Source: Rhizobium sp. (GTDB taxonomy: Bacteria; Pseudomonadota; Alphaproteobacteria; Rhizobiales; Rhizobiaceae). From it: 64,000 nt of DNA. The stretch's first letter is position 1; each line of letters begins with the position of its first letter. The stretch spans positions 124,001 to 188,000 of the forward strand of contig PEKW01000007.1 of NCBI GenBank assembly GCA_002796995.1, given 5' to 3'. The notes under the pieces were generated by a model, which saw only the letters and a list, made by a program, of their open reading frames with translations, had not been told where the DNA came from and did not search any database. The position numbers and the translations under genes were made by a program. This document shows positions 47,552-57,628 of the stretch, piece by piece.

Positions 47552-48429
47552 CAGCGTTTTCCTCCGCGGATTTCGGAATAGAGGTAAGGCACGATGATCG
47601 AGAAGATCATGATCAGCATGATGATCGCCGAGGACGCGCCGATGCCCATCTGGTTGCGGGTAAAGGTATAGGAATACATGAAGGTGGCCGGCACCTCGGT
47701 CGCCTGCCCCGGCCCGCCGCCGGTCAGCGCCACGACGAGGTCGTAGGCCTTGATGGCGAGATGGGCGAGCACGACGAAGGCGGAAAGGAAGACCGGGCGC
47801 ATCAGCGGGATGATGATGCGGCGATAGACGGTGGCGGTGGAGGCGCCGTCGATCTGCGCGGCCTTGATGATCTCATTGTCGACGCCGCGAAGTCCCGCCA
47901 GGAACATCGCCATGACGAAGCCGGAGGACTGCCAGACGGCGGCGATCACCACGCAGTAGATGGCGTAGTTGCGGTCCTTGATCCAGTCGAAGGCAAAGCT
48001 CTCCCAGCCCCAGAGGTGCATGGTGTTCTCCAGCCCGATGCCGGGATCGAGGAACCACTTCCACGCGGTGCCGGTGACGATGAAGGAGAGCGCCATCGGA
48101 TAGAGATAGATCGGCCGCAGAAGCCCCTCGGCGCGGATCTTCTGGTCTAGCAGGATGGCAAGCCCGAGGCCCAGCACCGAGCAGATGACGATGTAGAGCG
48201 AAGCGAAGATGCCGAGATTGCCGAGCGCGCGCCACCAGTGCGGCAGGGCCCAGAGCTTGGTGTAGTTGGCGAGGCCGACGAAATTGTAGGACGGCAGCAT
48301 CTTGCTGTCCGTCATCGACAGGAAGCCCGTATAGGCGATGAAGCCGTAGACGAAGACGAGCACGATAAGGAAACTGGGTGCCAGCACGAGCTTTGGCAAA
48401 AGCTCCTGCAGCCGGCTGCGGCTGTCCAT
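47551..48429 (-). CDS. Carbohydrate ABC transporter permease (MalF type)
   Basis: 292 residues from ATG 48429, chosen over longer readings that run through the palindromic repeat. Six membrane segments and the EAA loop IIKAAQIDGASTATVYRRIIIPLMRP. It pairs with the MalG-type subunit. The 186-base gap to the binding-protein gene contains a palindromic repeat. Confidence 0.93.
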   Translation of the reverse strand: MDSRSRLQELLPKLVLAPSFLIVLVFVYGFIAYTGFLSMTDSKMLPSYNFVGLANYTKLWALPHWWRALGNLGIFASLYIVICSVLGLGLAILLDQKIRAEGLLRPIYLYPMALSFIVTGTAWKWFLDPGIGLENTMHLWGWESFAFDWIKDRNYAIYCVVIAAVWQSSGFVMAMFLAGLRGVDNEIIKAAQIDGASTATVYRRIIIPLMRPVFLSAFVVLAHLAIKAYDLVVALTGGGPGQATEVPATFMYSYTFTRNQMGIGASSAIIMLIMIFSIIVPYLYSEIRGGKR

Positions 48430-48479
48430 AGTCGTTACCACCGTTTTCTTGTGTATTTTCAAATTCTGGCGAGGGGAGA

Positions 48480-48594
48480 TGCCCCTCATCCGCCTGCCGG
48501 CACCTTCTCCCCGCGAGCGGGGAGAAGGGAGATGCGGCACCGCGTTGGCCGTCCCCTCTCCCCGCCTGCGGGGAGAGGGTCAGGGTGAGGGGCA
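48480..48594. repeat. RIME1-like palindromic element
   Basis: Ends are inverted (TGCCCCTCA / TGAGGGGCA). Inside are two strong hairpins: CCTTCTCCCCGC/GCGGGGAGAAGG (48503-48528) and CCCTCTCCCCGC/GCGGGGAGAGGG (48554-48579), both 12 bp. This sequence type is very frequent between genes of Rhizobiales. It lies between the binding-protein and permease genes. Confidence 0.85.
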
Positions 48595-48615
48595 GATGCC
48601 CCCGCCCCCTTGGCT

Positions 48616-49866
48616 TTACTTTGCACCCTCGACAGCGGCCGCCAGTTCCTTGACGGCTTCGTCGGAGTTGAGTTCGCCGTTGAAGGCGCGCGTGACGACG
48701 TCATAGATGGCGTTCTTCACCGAGGCCGGGTTGGCGTGGCCATGGGCCATGGAGCCGAACAGCGAACCGTTGGTGTTGGCTTCGGCCAGGTCCTTGATCG
48801 CCTTCTTGCCGCAATCGTCGAAGGCTTCGTCCGACACGTCGGTGCGGGCCGGGGCCGAACCCTTGACCACGTTGAAGGCCGACTGGAAGGTCGGGCTCTC
48901 GATGGCCGATGCCATGGCGAGCTGTGCCGGCACCTTGTCGTCGGCGACCTTGAACATGGCGAACTGGTCGGAGTTGAAGGTGACGGAGCCCTGCGTTCCG
49001 GGGAAGCGCATGCAGACGAAGTCGGAGCCCGGCTTCTTGCCGGCCTTGATGAATTCGCCCTTGGCCCAGTCGCCCATGAACTGAACGCCGGCCTTGCCTT
49101 CGATGACCATGGCGGAAGCGAGGTTCCAGTCGCGGCCGGAGAAGTTGTCGTCGACGTAGGAGCGGAGCTTCGCCAGGCGGTCGAAGGCTTCCTTCATCTT
49201 GTCGCCGGAGAGTGCCGCCGGATCGAGATCGATGAAGGCCTGCTTGTAGAAATCATTGCCGAGCGAAAGCACGACGGCGTCGAAGATGGTCGCGTCCTGC
49301 CAGGGCTGGCCGCCATGGGCGACCGGGGTGATGCCCTGTGCCTTGAAGTTGTCGAGCAATGCCACCAGTTCTTCCCAGCTCGTCGGCTCCTTGCCGCCGG
49401 CCTTGTCGAGCGCTGCCTTGTTGATCCACAGCCAGTTGGTGGAGTGGACGTTGACCGGAGCGGCGATCCAGTGGCCGTCATACTTGGAGAACTGCTGCAG
49501 AGCGGTCGGGATGACCTTGTCCCAGCCTTCCTTGGCGGCGACTTCGTCGAGATTGCCGAGCGCGCCTTCCTTGGCCCAGTCGAGAATGTCGAAGCCGAGC
49601 ATCTGCACGGCGGTCGGCGCGTTGCCGGCCGTGACGCGGGCGCGAAGCACCGTCATCGCTTCCGTACCGCCGCCACCGGCGACGGGCATGTCGGTCCAGG
49701 AAATGCCCTTGCCTTCGAGGTCCTTCTTCAGGACGTCGAGAGCCGCGGCCTCACCACCCGAAGTCCACCAATGCAGAACTTCGACATTGTCGGCGGCGCG
49801 GGCGATGCCGCCTGCCATCGTGGCGATCAGGGCTGCTGCAGTCGTGGTAGTCAAGAACTTGCGCAT
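48616..49866 (-). CDS. Sugar ABC transporter substrate-binding protein (GtsA-like)
   Basis: 416 residues. Signal peptide [20 protein letters not shown] ending ARA-A, then an extracellular solute-binding family 1 domain that starts [19 protein letters not shown], the opening known from glucose/mannose binding proteins such as Pseudomonas GtsA. Periplasmic. It is the first gene of the importer operon and has a promoter region of about 200 bases with two palindromes. The exact sugar cannot be told; the surrounding oxidoreductases argue against plain glucose. Confidence 0.92.
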   Translation of the reverse strand: MRKFLTTTTAAALIATMAGGIARAADNVEVLHWWTSGGEAAALDVLKKDLEGKGISWTDMPVAGGGGTEAMTVLRARVTAGNAPTAVQMLGFDILDWAKEGALGNLDEVAAKEGWDKVIPTALQQFSKYDGHWIAAPVNVHSTNWLWINKAALDKAGGKEPTSWEELVALLDNFKAQGITPVAHGGQPWQDATIFDAVVLSLGNDFYKQAFIDLDPAALSGDKMKEAFDRLAKLRSYVDDNFSGRDWNLASAMVIEGKAGVQFMGDWAKGEFIKAGKKPGSDFVCMRFPGTQGSVTFNSDQFAMFKVADDKVPAQLAMASAIESPTFQSAFNVVKGSAPARTDVSDEAFDDCGKKAIKDLAEANTNGSLFGSMAHGHANPASVKNAIYDVVTRAFNGELNSDEAVKELAAAVEGAK

Positions 49867-49994
49867 CGTATTCCTCCCGGTTGCAAGTCAAGGCGGCGGA
49901 ACTCCTCCCCGCCGTTTGGATGGACCAGGCACATTCGCGCCAGGTCCGGTATTTCATGCGGTCTCCCACCGCAGGGGTATTAAAGAAGTCATAA

Positions 49995-50010
49995 CTTGAC
50001 CAACGTCAAG
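49995..50010. promoter_or_regulatory. Palindrome upstream of the ABC importer operon
   Basis: CTTGAC-CAAC-GTCAAG, a perfect 6+6 inverted repeat about 130 bases before the binding-protein start. It has the form of a regulator site and contains TTGAC that could serve as part of a -35 on the minus strand. Confidence 0.35.
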
Positions 50011-50027
50011 AACACCGAAACACATTT

Positions 50028-50041
50028 TTAAATCGATTGAA
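50028..50041. promoter_or_regulatory. LacI-type operator-like site upstream of the ABC importer
   Basis: TTAAATC-GATTGAA has one mismatch in the 7+7 symmetry and a central CG, the layout of LacI-family operators. The half-sites differ from those next to the local lacI gene, so another regulator may bind here. Confidence 0.35.
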
Positions 50042-50063
50042 CACTATGTGTTCCGGGTCTTTT

Positions 50064-51572
50064 TCAGCGCGGCATCCACCAGCCGGTGCGCGCGCCGATA
50101 TGCATGTTGAGGGTCTTGGTCTCGGTGTAGTCTTCGACCGCGTGACGGCCGAGTTCGCGCCCGAGGCCCGATTGACGATAACCGCCGAAGGGCAGTTCCG
50201 AAGCGCCATCCATGAAGGTGTTCATCCAGACCGTACCGGCGCGGACCTTGCGGCCAACCGTCAGGCAGGTGTCGAAGTCGCGGCTCCAGACCCCGGCCGA
50301 CAGGCCGTAGTCGATGGCGTTGGCAATACGGATCGCTTCGTCCGTCGTCTCAAATGTCAGGACCGAAAGGACGGGACCGAAGACTTCCTCGCGCGCGACC
50401 GCCATGTCCGGGGTCACCTTGTCGAGGATTGTCGGGGTCATGAACTGGCCCATGCCGAAATCGATGGTCGAGCCGCCATAGGCGATATTGGCCCCGCCGA
50501 CCGCCGCGCCCGATACATAGCCCGCGATCTTTTCCAGATGCTGCGGGGTGATGATCGCGCCGACCTGGGTCGTCGGGTCGAGCGGATCGCCGACCTTGAC
50601 GGCATTGGAAAGCGCGGCGATCCGGGCCACCACATCGTCGGCGATGCTCTTGTGCAGGATCAGACGCGAGCCGGCATTGCAGCATTCGCCGGCATTGAAC
50701 CAGGCGCCGAACACGGCAGCATCAATGAAGGCCTCCAGATCGGCGTCGGGAAAGACGATCTGCGGGTTCTTGCCGCCGAGTTCGAGCGAGACCTTCTTCA
50801 GCGTCTGGGCCGCGTTGGCCATGGTCAGGCGCCCGACGCCGGTCGAGCCGGTGAACGAGATCATGTCGACCGCCGGATGGGTGGTCATCGGCGCACCGAC
50901 CTCCGGGCCGGTGCCGACCACGATGTTGACGACGCCGGCGGGCACGCCGGCCTCGATCAAGATCTCGCCGAGCACCAGGGTCGAGCCGGAGGTGAGTTCG
51001 GACGGCTTGACGACGCAGGTGCAGCCAGCCGCAAGCGCGAAGGGCAACTTCTGGCCGACGATCAGGAAGGGGAAGTTCCATGGCGTGATGATCGATACCA
51101 CGCCGATCGCCTCGCGCAGCACCACACCAAGCGTGCCGTCGCCAAGCGTGTTGTAGCTTTCGCCGTGCAGGTCGCGGGCAAGGGCCGCGGCATAGCGCCA
51201 GATGTCCACGGCGCCGGCGATCTCGCCCCTGACCTGGGTAATCGGCTTGCCGGCTTCGACGGCATCGAGATAGGCGATCTCGTCCAGCCGTTCCTCGATC
51301 AGGGAGGCCGCCTTCAGCAGGATGCCGGAGCGTTCCGCGGCCGTCATGCGCGGCCAGGGACCGTCGTCGAAGGCCTTGCGGGCGGCAAGGATGGCACGCT
51401 CCGCGTCCGCGGCGCTTGCCTGCTGGTAGCGGCTGACGACCACGCCATGTCCAGGGGCAACGCGCTCCAGCGTGCGGCCGTCGGTACCGGCGCCCCATTT
51501 GCCGTCGATCAGCATGGAGAATTCGCGAACCGTCGCGTCTTCGATCTTCCTGGGCGTGACGAGTACCGGCAT
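50064..51572 (-). CDS. NAD(P)-dependent aldehyde dehydrogenase
   Basis: 502 residues from ATG 51572, which lies 7 bases after GGGAG; an ATG two codons upstream is too close to it. ALDH motifs: TPWNFPFLIVGQKLPFALAA, Rossmann FTGSTGVG, general base Glu in LELGGKNPQIVF, nucleophile Cys in NAGECCNAGSR and EEVFGPVLSV. It oxidises an aldehyde to an acid. It is the last gene of the lacI-gfo-CoA-transferase-hydratase-aldh operon. The pair of Cys at the active site is slightly unusual. Confidence 0.92.
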   Translation of the reverse strand: MPVLVTPRKIEDATVREFSMLIDGKWGAGTDGRTLERVAPGHGVVVSRYQQASAADAERAILAARKAFDDGPWPRMTAAERSGILLKAASLIEERLDEIAYLDAVEAGKPITQVRGEIAGAVDIWRYAAALARDLHGESYNTLGDGTLGVVLREAIGVVSIITPWNFPFLIVGQKLPFALAAGCTCVVKPSELTSGSTLVLGEILIEAGVPAGVVNIVVGTGPEVGAPMTTHPAVDMISFTGSTGVGRLTMANAAQTLKKVSLELGGKNPQIVFPDADLEAFIDAAVFGAWFNAGECCNAGSRLILHKSIADDVVARIAALSNAVKVGDPLDPTTQVGAIITPQHLEKIAGYVSGAAVGGANIAYGGSTIDFGMGQFMTPTILDKVTPDMAVAREEVFGPVLSVLTFETTDEAIRIANAIDYGLSAGVWSRDFDTCLTVGRKVRAGTVWMNTFMDGASELPFGGYRQSGLGRELGRHAVEDYTETKTLNMHIGARTGWWMPR

Positions 51573-52351
51573 TACCATTCTCCCTTGAATTCGGCGGCGC
51601 GTTTTTTCCTGAAGGCGGACACGCCCTCCTTCAGGTCGCCGGTCTTGGCCACCAGGATCGATCCCAGCGCCTCGACGGCCGCACCATTGTCCTCGTCGCC
51701 GGCGATGGACAGCATGAGTTTCGAGATCTCGACGGCGGCAGGGCCGCGTGCCGCGATCCGCGCGGCATAGTCCTTGGCGGCATTCAGCGCTTCGCCGGTC
51801 TCGACCACGAGATCGACCAGGCCGTTGGCGCGTGCCTCTTCGGCTACGAACATTTCGCCGCCCAGCACCATGCGCCGCACGATCTGGGCGCCGAAGCGGC
51901 GCACCAGCCGCTGCGTGCCCGACCAGCCGGGCACCATGCCGAGCGATGTTTCCGGCAAACCGATCTTCGCCTGGCGCTCGGCGATGCGGATGTCGGCGGC
52001 GCCGGCGAGTTCCAGCCCGCCGCCCAGCGCATGGCCGTTCATCGCGGCGATCACCGGCATGCGCAGCGTCGCCAACCGGTCGAAGATCCGGTGGCCATGG
52101 CGCACCCAGTGATGGCCGAATTGTTCGGGCTGCATGCCGCCCCAGGCGGCGATGTCGCCGCCAGCGGAGAAGGCCTTGCCCTCGCCGGTCAGGATGACAA
52201 CGCGAACGGCGCTGTCGGCCTCGACGCGATCGAGGATGGCCGAAAGCTCGCCCAGCATGTCGAGGTCGAGCGCATTGAGCTTGTCGGCGCGCGCCAAGGT
52301 GATGGTGGCGATGGAACCGTCAACGGCAAGCCGGATGCGGGGTTCAGTCAT
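51572..52351 (-). CDS. Enoyl-CoA hydratase/isomerase family protein
   Basis: 259 residues, crotonase fold. Oxyanion-hole segments FSAGGDIAAWGG and AMNGHALGGGLELAGAADI, and the GLPETSLGMVPGWSGTQRLVR block with the catalytic Glu region. It hydrates or cleaves a CoA thioester. It overlaps the CoA-transferase gene by 8 bases and the aldehyde dehydrogenase start by one base, so the three are tightly coupled. Substrate unknown. Confidence 0.9.
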   Translation of the reverse strand: MTEPRIRLAVDGSIATITLARADKLNALDLDMLGELSAILDRVEADSAVRVVILTGEGKAFSAGGDIAAWGGMQPEQFGHHWVRHGHRIFDRLATLRMPVIAAMNGHALGGGLELAGAADIRIAERQAKIGLPETSLGMVPGWSGTQRLVRRFGAQIVRRMVLGGEMFVAEEARANGLVDLVVETGEALNAAKDYAARIAARGPAAVEISKLMLSIAGDEDNGAAVEALGSILVAKTGDLKEGVSAFRKKRAAEFKGEW

Positions 52352-53954
52352 GGGACACCTCCAGCACCCGCTTCGGCTTTTTCGGAAGTGTCAGGCCGAT
52401 CGGCGCATCGCGGAACAGCTCATGATCCATGCCCTTGAGATCCGGCGAGATGAGCAGCGGGAATTCCGACTGGGCGAGGATCTGGCTTTCGAGATCAATG
52501 CCCGGCGCGATTTCGGTGAGCATGATGCCGTCCGGCGTCAGCTTCATCACGCAGCGCTCGGTGACATAGGTGATGTCCTGGCCCTGGCTGATGGCACGAT
52601 GGCCGGAGAAGGTCACGTGTTCGACCTCGTTGACCAGCTTCTTCAGCTTACCTTCCTTTTCGACGACCAGGCGTCCGTCTTCCAGGGCGAGCTTGGCGCC
52701 GGCATTGAACATGCCGGAGAAGACGATCTTTTTGGCCCGTGCCGTGATGTCGACGAAGCCGCCGGCGCCGGCCGTCACATGCGGGCGGAAGGCGAGCTTG
52801 GAGACGTTGACCGAGCCGTCGCGGCCGATCTCAAGAAAGGAGAGCAGCGAGGCGTCGAAGCCGCCGCCCTGGAAGTAGGTGAACTGATAGGGCGACGGCA
52901 TGTAGCCGTCGGCATTGGAGGCGCAGCCGAAGGCGAAATCCAGAAGCGGCACGCCGCCGACGGCCCCCTGCTCGATCACCCAGGTGACGGCGCCATGCAG
53001 TCCCTCTTCGAGCAGGATGCGCGGCACGTTGGCGGAGATGCCGAAGCCGAGATTGACGCAGCTTCCGGCTTCCAGCTCCTGCGCCACGCGGCGGGCGATG
53101 ACCTTCTGGATGCCAAATTCCGGCACATGGAAGCTGTCGAGCGGGCGGAAGATCTCCCCCGAGATCGCCGGATCGTAGAGCGTCTGGGTCGTCTGCTTCT
53201 GGTCGGGATCGACGATGACGTAGTCGACCAGCATGCCAGGCACGCGCACGTCATGCGGCTTCAGCGAGCCGTCCTTGGTCAAACGCTTGACCTGGGCAAT
53301 GACAATGCCGCCATTGTTGCGGGCGGCGAGCGCCTGGTCGAGGCCGCCGAGATAGGCGCCCTCGTGCTCATAGGTGAGGTTGCCGCGCTCGTCGGCAGTG
53401 GTGGCGCGGATGATGGCAACCTGCGGAACGATGGCCGGGAAATACAGCCACTCTTCACCTTCAAACTCGATCTTCCGGACGACCGGCTGTTCGGCCGCGG
53501 CCGCATTCATGGCGCAGCCCTGGCGGTCCGGATCGACGAAGGTTTCGAGACCGATCTTTGTGATCACGCCCGGCCGCTTGGCAGCGGCCTCGCGGTGCAT
53601 GTCGAAGAGGATGCCGGAGGGAATGTTGTAGGCCGGGATCTCGTTTCCGGTGACCATCTGCCAGATGAGCGGCGGCTCGGAGGTCGAAGGGCCGGAGGGA
53701 TAGGAGCCGCCGATGATGCGCGCCAGAAGCCCCTTGCGGGCGATATGGTCGATGCCCTTGATGCCGCTCATGTCGCCGGCGGCGATCGGATGAAGCGTCG
53801 TCAGGTTCCGCGGATGGCCGGTTGTCTCGAAGCGTTCGCTGATCGCCTTCAGCATCAGGTCCGGGCAACCGAGGCCGCTCGACGACGAGACGGAGACGAT
53901 GGCGCCATCGGGGATCAGGGCGGCGGCTTCGGCCGGGGTGATCTGCTTGCTCAT
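52344..53954 (-). CDS. Acyl-CoA:acetate/3-ketoacid CoA-transferase (fused subunits)
   Basis: 536 residues from ATG 53954. It carries both halves of a family I CoA-transferase in one chain, as in YdiF-type enzymes: ALIPDGAIVSVSSSSGLG in the alpha part and ELEAGSCVNLGFGISANVPR with the EEGLHGAVTWVIEQG (catalytic Glu) region in the beta part. It moves CoA to a free acid, providing a thioester for the next-door hydratase. It lies 8 bases past the stop of the Gfo/Idh/MocA gene. Confidence 0.9.
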   Translation of the reverse strand: MSKQITPAEAAALIPDGAIVSVSSSSGLGCPDLMLKAISERFETTGHPRNLTTLHPIAAGDMSGIKGIDHIARKGLLARIIGGSYPSGPSTSEPPLIWQMVTGNEIPAYNIPSGILFDMHREAAAKRPGVITKIGLETFVDPDRQGCAMNAAAAEQPVVRKIEFEGEEWLYFPAIVPQVAIIRATTADERGNLTYEHEGAYLGGLDQALAARNNGGIVIAQVKRLTKDGSLKPHDVRVPGMLVDYVIVDPDQKQTTQTLYDPAISGEIFRPLDSFHVPEFGIQKVIARRVAQELEAGSCVNLGFGISANVPRILLEEGLHGAVTWVIEQGAVGGVPLLDFAFGCASNADGYMPSPYQFTYFQGGGFDASLLSFLEIGRDGSVNVSKLAFRPHVTAGAGGFVDITARAKKIVFSGMFNAGAKLALEDGRLVVEKEGKLKKLVNEVEHVTFSGHRAISQGQDITYVTERCVMKLTPDGIMLTEIAPGIDLESQILAQSEFPLLISPDLKGMDHELFRDAPIGLTLPKKPKRVLEVSHD

Positions 53955-53962
53955 GGTTATGC

Positions 53963-55012
<1,050 letters not shown>

Positions 55013-56092
55013 TCAAAGCGCGACGGTCGCCGCGCCCTCCATTGTCAAGCCGCCGATATGGCCCTCTCCCTGGGCACCCTCTGCGCCGCAACTGCGGCGA
55101 ACCACCAGGTGCGCCGGGCTGATGACGGCCTCGGGCTCCACCTTTCCGGCATTGATCTGTTTCAGCAGCAGTTGCGCCGCGCGTCGGCCCATGCCCTGCG
55201 GGTCGATCGACACCGTCGTCAGCGCCGGCACCGCCGTCTTTGCCTCGATCACGTCGTCGAAGCCGACAACGGCGAAATCCGCGCCCGGATCGAGCCTGAC
55301 CTTGCGCAGGCCGTCGCAGACCCCGAAGGCGACCGCATCGTTGAAGCACAGCGCCGCGGTGGGGCGATTGGCGAGAGCCAGACAGCGCTCGATCGCCACC
55401 ATGCCGCCGACGCGCGAAGGGGCGGAGGCCATGACCAGATCGTCGCCGCAATCGAGACCGGCGGCACGCAACGCCTCGCGATAGCCGCCAAGGCGCTCGG
55501 AGAAGACGGTCGTGTCCGGAAAACCACCCAGGAAAGCGATGCGGCGATGGCCAAGCGAAATCAGATGTTCGACCGCGGCCCTGGCGCCGGCGGCATTGTC
55601 CGACAGCAGCGAGGAGACCCGCGCGCCCGGCACGTTGCGCACCACGGCGACCACCGGAATGCCGGCCGCAGCCAGCGGCTTTAGGTCGGCGGCGGCCGTG
55701 CCGCGCGCCGGAGAGATGATCAGGCCGGAAATGCCATGCTCGCGCATCGAGTTGACGACCTCGCGCTGGCGATCCGGGTTTTCCGCCGAATTGGCGAGGA
55801 ACTGGACAAAGCCGGCGGACTGGACCGTCATATCGATGCCGACGGCAAGCTCGGCGAAGAAGCTGTTGGTCAGGTCGTTGACGACCACGCCGATGATCTT
55901 CGACTTGGCGTTCGACTGGCGCAGATTGGCCGCGCCGCGATTATAGACGTAACCGAGCTCGCGGATCGCCGCGTTGACCCTGGCGCGCGTTCCCTCGTTG
56001 ACCAGCGGGCTGCCCTGCAGGACGAGAGACACGGTCGACTTCGACACGCCAGCGGCGCGTGCGATGTCGATGACCGTCACCCTTTCTCCCAT
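55013..56092 (-). CDS. LacI family transcriptional regulator
   Basis: 359 residues from ATG 56092 with AGGA upstream. N-terminal helix-turn-helix VTVIDIARAAGVSKSTVSLV with hinge helix (ANLRQSNAK), then a periplasmic-binding-like effector domain (IIGVVVNDLTNSFFAELAVG to the C-terminus). It most likely represses this operon and the divergent DUF993 gene. Two similar palindromes (56134-56147 and 56335-56348) flank the intergenic region. Effector unknown. Confidence 0.92.
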   Translation of the reverse strand: MGERVTVIDIARAAGVSKSTVSLVLQGSPLVNEGTRARVNAAIRELGYVYNRGAANLRQSNAKSKIIGVVVNDLTNSFFAELAVGIDMTVQSAGFVQFLANSAENPDRQREVVNSMREHGISGLIISPARGTAAADLKPLAAAGIPVVAVVRNVPGARVSSLLSDNAAGARAAVEHLISLGHRRIAFLGGFPDTTVFSERLGGYREALRAAGLDCGDDLVMASAPSRVGGMVAIERCLALANRPTAALCFNDAVAFGVCDGLRKVRLDPGADFAVVGFDDVIEAKTAVPALTTVSIDPQGMGRRAAQLLLKQINAGKVEPEAVISPAHLVVRRSCGAEGAQGEGHIGGLTMEGAATVAL

Positions 56093-56133
56093 CTGCAGAT
56101 CCTCCCGAATTTCAATCTGGATTGGACTCATAA

Positions 56134-56147
56134 TTGGAACGATCCAA
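56134..56147. promoter_or_regulatory. LacI-type operator 1
   Basis: TTGGAAC-GATCCAA: inverted repeat TTGGA/TCCAA with a central CG, 42 bases before the lacI start. The same core recurs at 56335, so it is the likely autoregulatory operator. Confidence 0.6.
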
Positions 56148-56334
56148 ATCTGTCAAGCAGGAAAGGTGAATTTCCTTCAATCGTGATGGATGGCACGGCC
56201 GCACGCGACCATGCTCGCGCACTTTTAACTGTTTAGGTTGCTTTTTTTGATAATTTTGTCGGACGCCTTCTCTACTATGTCAGATTAAACGGCGCTCCAA
56301 TACGCCGAAATACGCCACTGCCGGGACTTGTCAT

Positions 56335-56348
56335 TTGGAACGATCTAA
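56335..56348. promoter_or_regulatory. LacI-type operator 2
   Basis: TTGGAAC-GATCTAA, identical to operator 1 except one base of the right half-site, 35 bases before the DUF993 start. The two centres are 201 bases apart, compatible with DNA looping. Confidence 0.6.
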
Positions 56349-56382
56349 ATTATTGAGCGATCGAAACATGGAGGAGGAAGCC

Positions 56383-57549
56383 ATGATGCAGACCATTACC
56401 CTGCCGAAGATGGATGGCACGATCGAGGACTATCGCCTGGTCGGTACGCCCACGGCACGGCCCACAGCGCCGCCGCGCTTCAACCGCATCGCCTATGCTG
56501 CCGCGCACGTCGTCTCGGACCCGTTTCGCGATCGCGACCCCTGGGGCGCACCGGCAATCGACTGGGACCGGACCATGGCCTTCCGCCACCATCTCTGGAG
56601 CCTCGGCTTCAAGATCGCCGAGGCCATGGATACGGCGCAGCGCGGCCTGGGGCTCGACTGGGCGGGAGCACAGGAACTCATTCGCCGCTCGCTGGCCGAT
56701 GCGCGCCATGTGCCGGGCGCCGACCTCGCCTGCGGCGCCGGCACTGATCATCTTGCTCCGGAAGATGCCCGCTCGCTCGACGACGTGATCCGCGCCTACG
56801 AGACCCAGATGGGTTTTGTCGAGGCCAATGGCGGCAGAACGATCATGATGGCCAGCCGGGCTTTGGCGCGGGTGGCCAGATCCGCGGACGACTACCGCGC
56901 CGTCTATCGCCGTATCCTGTCGCAAGCGAAGGACAAGGTCATCCTGCACTGGCTGGGCAGCATGTTCGACCCGCAGCTCGCCGGCTACTGGGGAAGCGAC
57001 AGCTTCGACGAGGCGCTCGATACCGTGATCTCGATCATCGGCGAGAACCGCGACAAGGTCGAAGGCATCAAGATCTCGCTGCTCGACAATGCCAAGGAGA
57101 TCGCGCTGCGCAAACGGCTGCCCGAAGGGGTGCTTTGCTACACCGGCGACGACTTCAACTATGCCGACCTGATCGAGGACGGCCCGGACGGCTACAGCCA
57201 CGCCTTGCTCGGCATCTTCGACGCGGTGGCGCCGCAGGCCTCGCATGCGCTCGCGGCGCTGGCGAGGGGCGATCGCGACGAATTTCGCAAGGTTCTGGCG
57301 CCGACGGTTCCGCTGTCGCGCAAGATCTTCGAGGCGCCGACGCAATACTACAAGGCGGGCGTGGTGTTCATCGCCTGGCTGAACGGCCATCAGGACCACT
57401 TCACCATGCCGGCCGGCATGCAGTCGGCCCGCGGCATCCTGCATTACTGCGACGTCTTCCGCCTCGCCGACCAGGCCAATGTGCTCGACCAGCCGCAACT
57501 GGCGCTGCTGCGCATGGAAAGCTTCGTCGCCGTCAACGGCGGGCGCTGA
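56383..57549 (+). CDS. DUF993 family protein (aldolase-like barrel)
   Basis: 388 residues from ATG 56383 behind GGAGGAAG; earlier in-frame starts overlap the operator. It matches the DUF993 pattern (FNRIAYAAAHVVSDPFRDRD, AFRHHLWSLGFKIAEAMDTA, HLAPEDARSLDDVIRAYETQ, KVEGIKISLLDNAKEIALRK), a predicted TIM barrel related to dihydrodipicolinate synthase. A Schiff-base Lys may be the one in GIKISLLD. It is divergent from lacI and likely repressed by it, so it should work in the same pathway. Reaction unknown. Confidence 0.8.
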   Translation: MMQTITLPKMDGTIEDYRLVGTPTARPTAPPRFNRIAYAAAHVVSDPFRDRDPWGAPAIDWDRTMAFRHHLWSLGFKIAEAMDTAQRGLGLDWAGAQELIRRSLADARHVPGADLACGAGTDHLAPEDARSLDDVIRAYETQMGFVEANGGRTIMMASRALARVARSADDYRAVYRRILSQAKDKVILHWLGSMFDPQLAGYWGSDSFDEALDTVISIIGENRDKVEGIKISLLDNAKEIALRKRLPEGVLCYTGDDFNYADLIEDGPDGYSHALLGIFDAVAPQASHALAALARGDRDEFRKVLAPTVPLSRKIFEAPTQYYKAGVVFIAWLNGHQDHFTMPAGMQSARGILHYCDVFRLADQANVLDQPQLALLRMESFVAVNGGR

Positions 57550-57567
57550 TCGCCGCGTCCCCGGATC

Positions 57568-57595
57568 TGAACCGATCGAAGCCGTTTGCCGTATC
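57568..57595 (+). promoter_or_regulatory. Possible ECF11-type promoter of the SDR gene
   Basis: TGAACC (57568-57573), 16 bases, CGTATC (57590-57595). It matches the spacing and most bases of the sigma-gene promoter at 61882 (TGATCC-N16-CGTAAC). It overlaps a 14-bp inverted repeat, which makes the reading less certain. Confidence 0.4.
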
Positions 57596-57613
57596 CCGAG
57601 GATAGGGCAAACG
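57583..57613. terminator. Large hairpin between DUF993 and SDR genes
   Basis: CGTTTGCCGTATCC (57583-57596) pairs with GGATAGGGCAAACG (57600-57613), 13 of 14 positions, 3-base loop. There is no T-run. It may terminate the DUF993 transcript or serve the downstream promoter. Confidence 0.45.
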
Positions 57614-57628
57614 GTTCGAGAGGTTTTC

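Noticed and set aside
50037-51770. 577-residue plus-strand open frame opposite the aldehyde dehydrogenase
   Set aside because: Shadow of a clear ALDH gene with all catalytic motifs on the minus strand.
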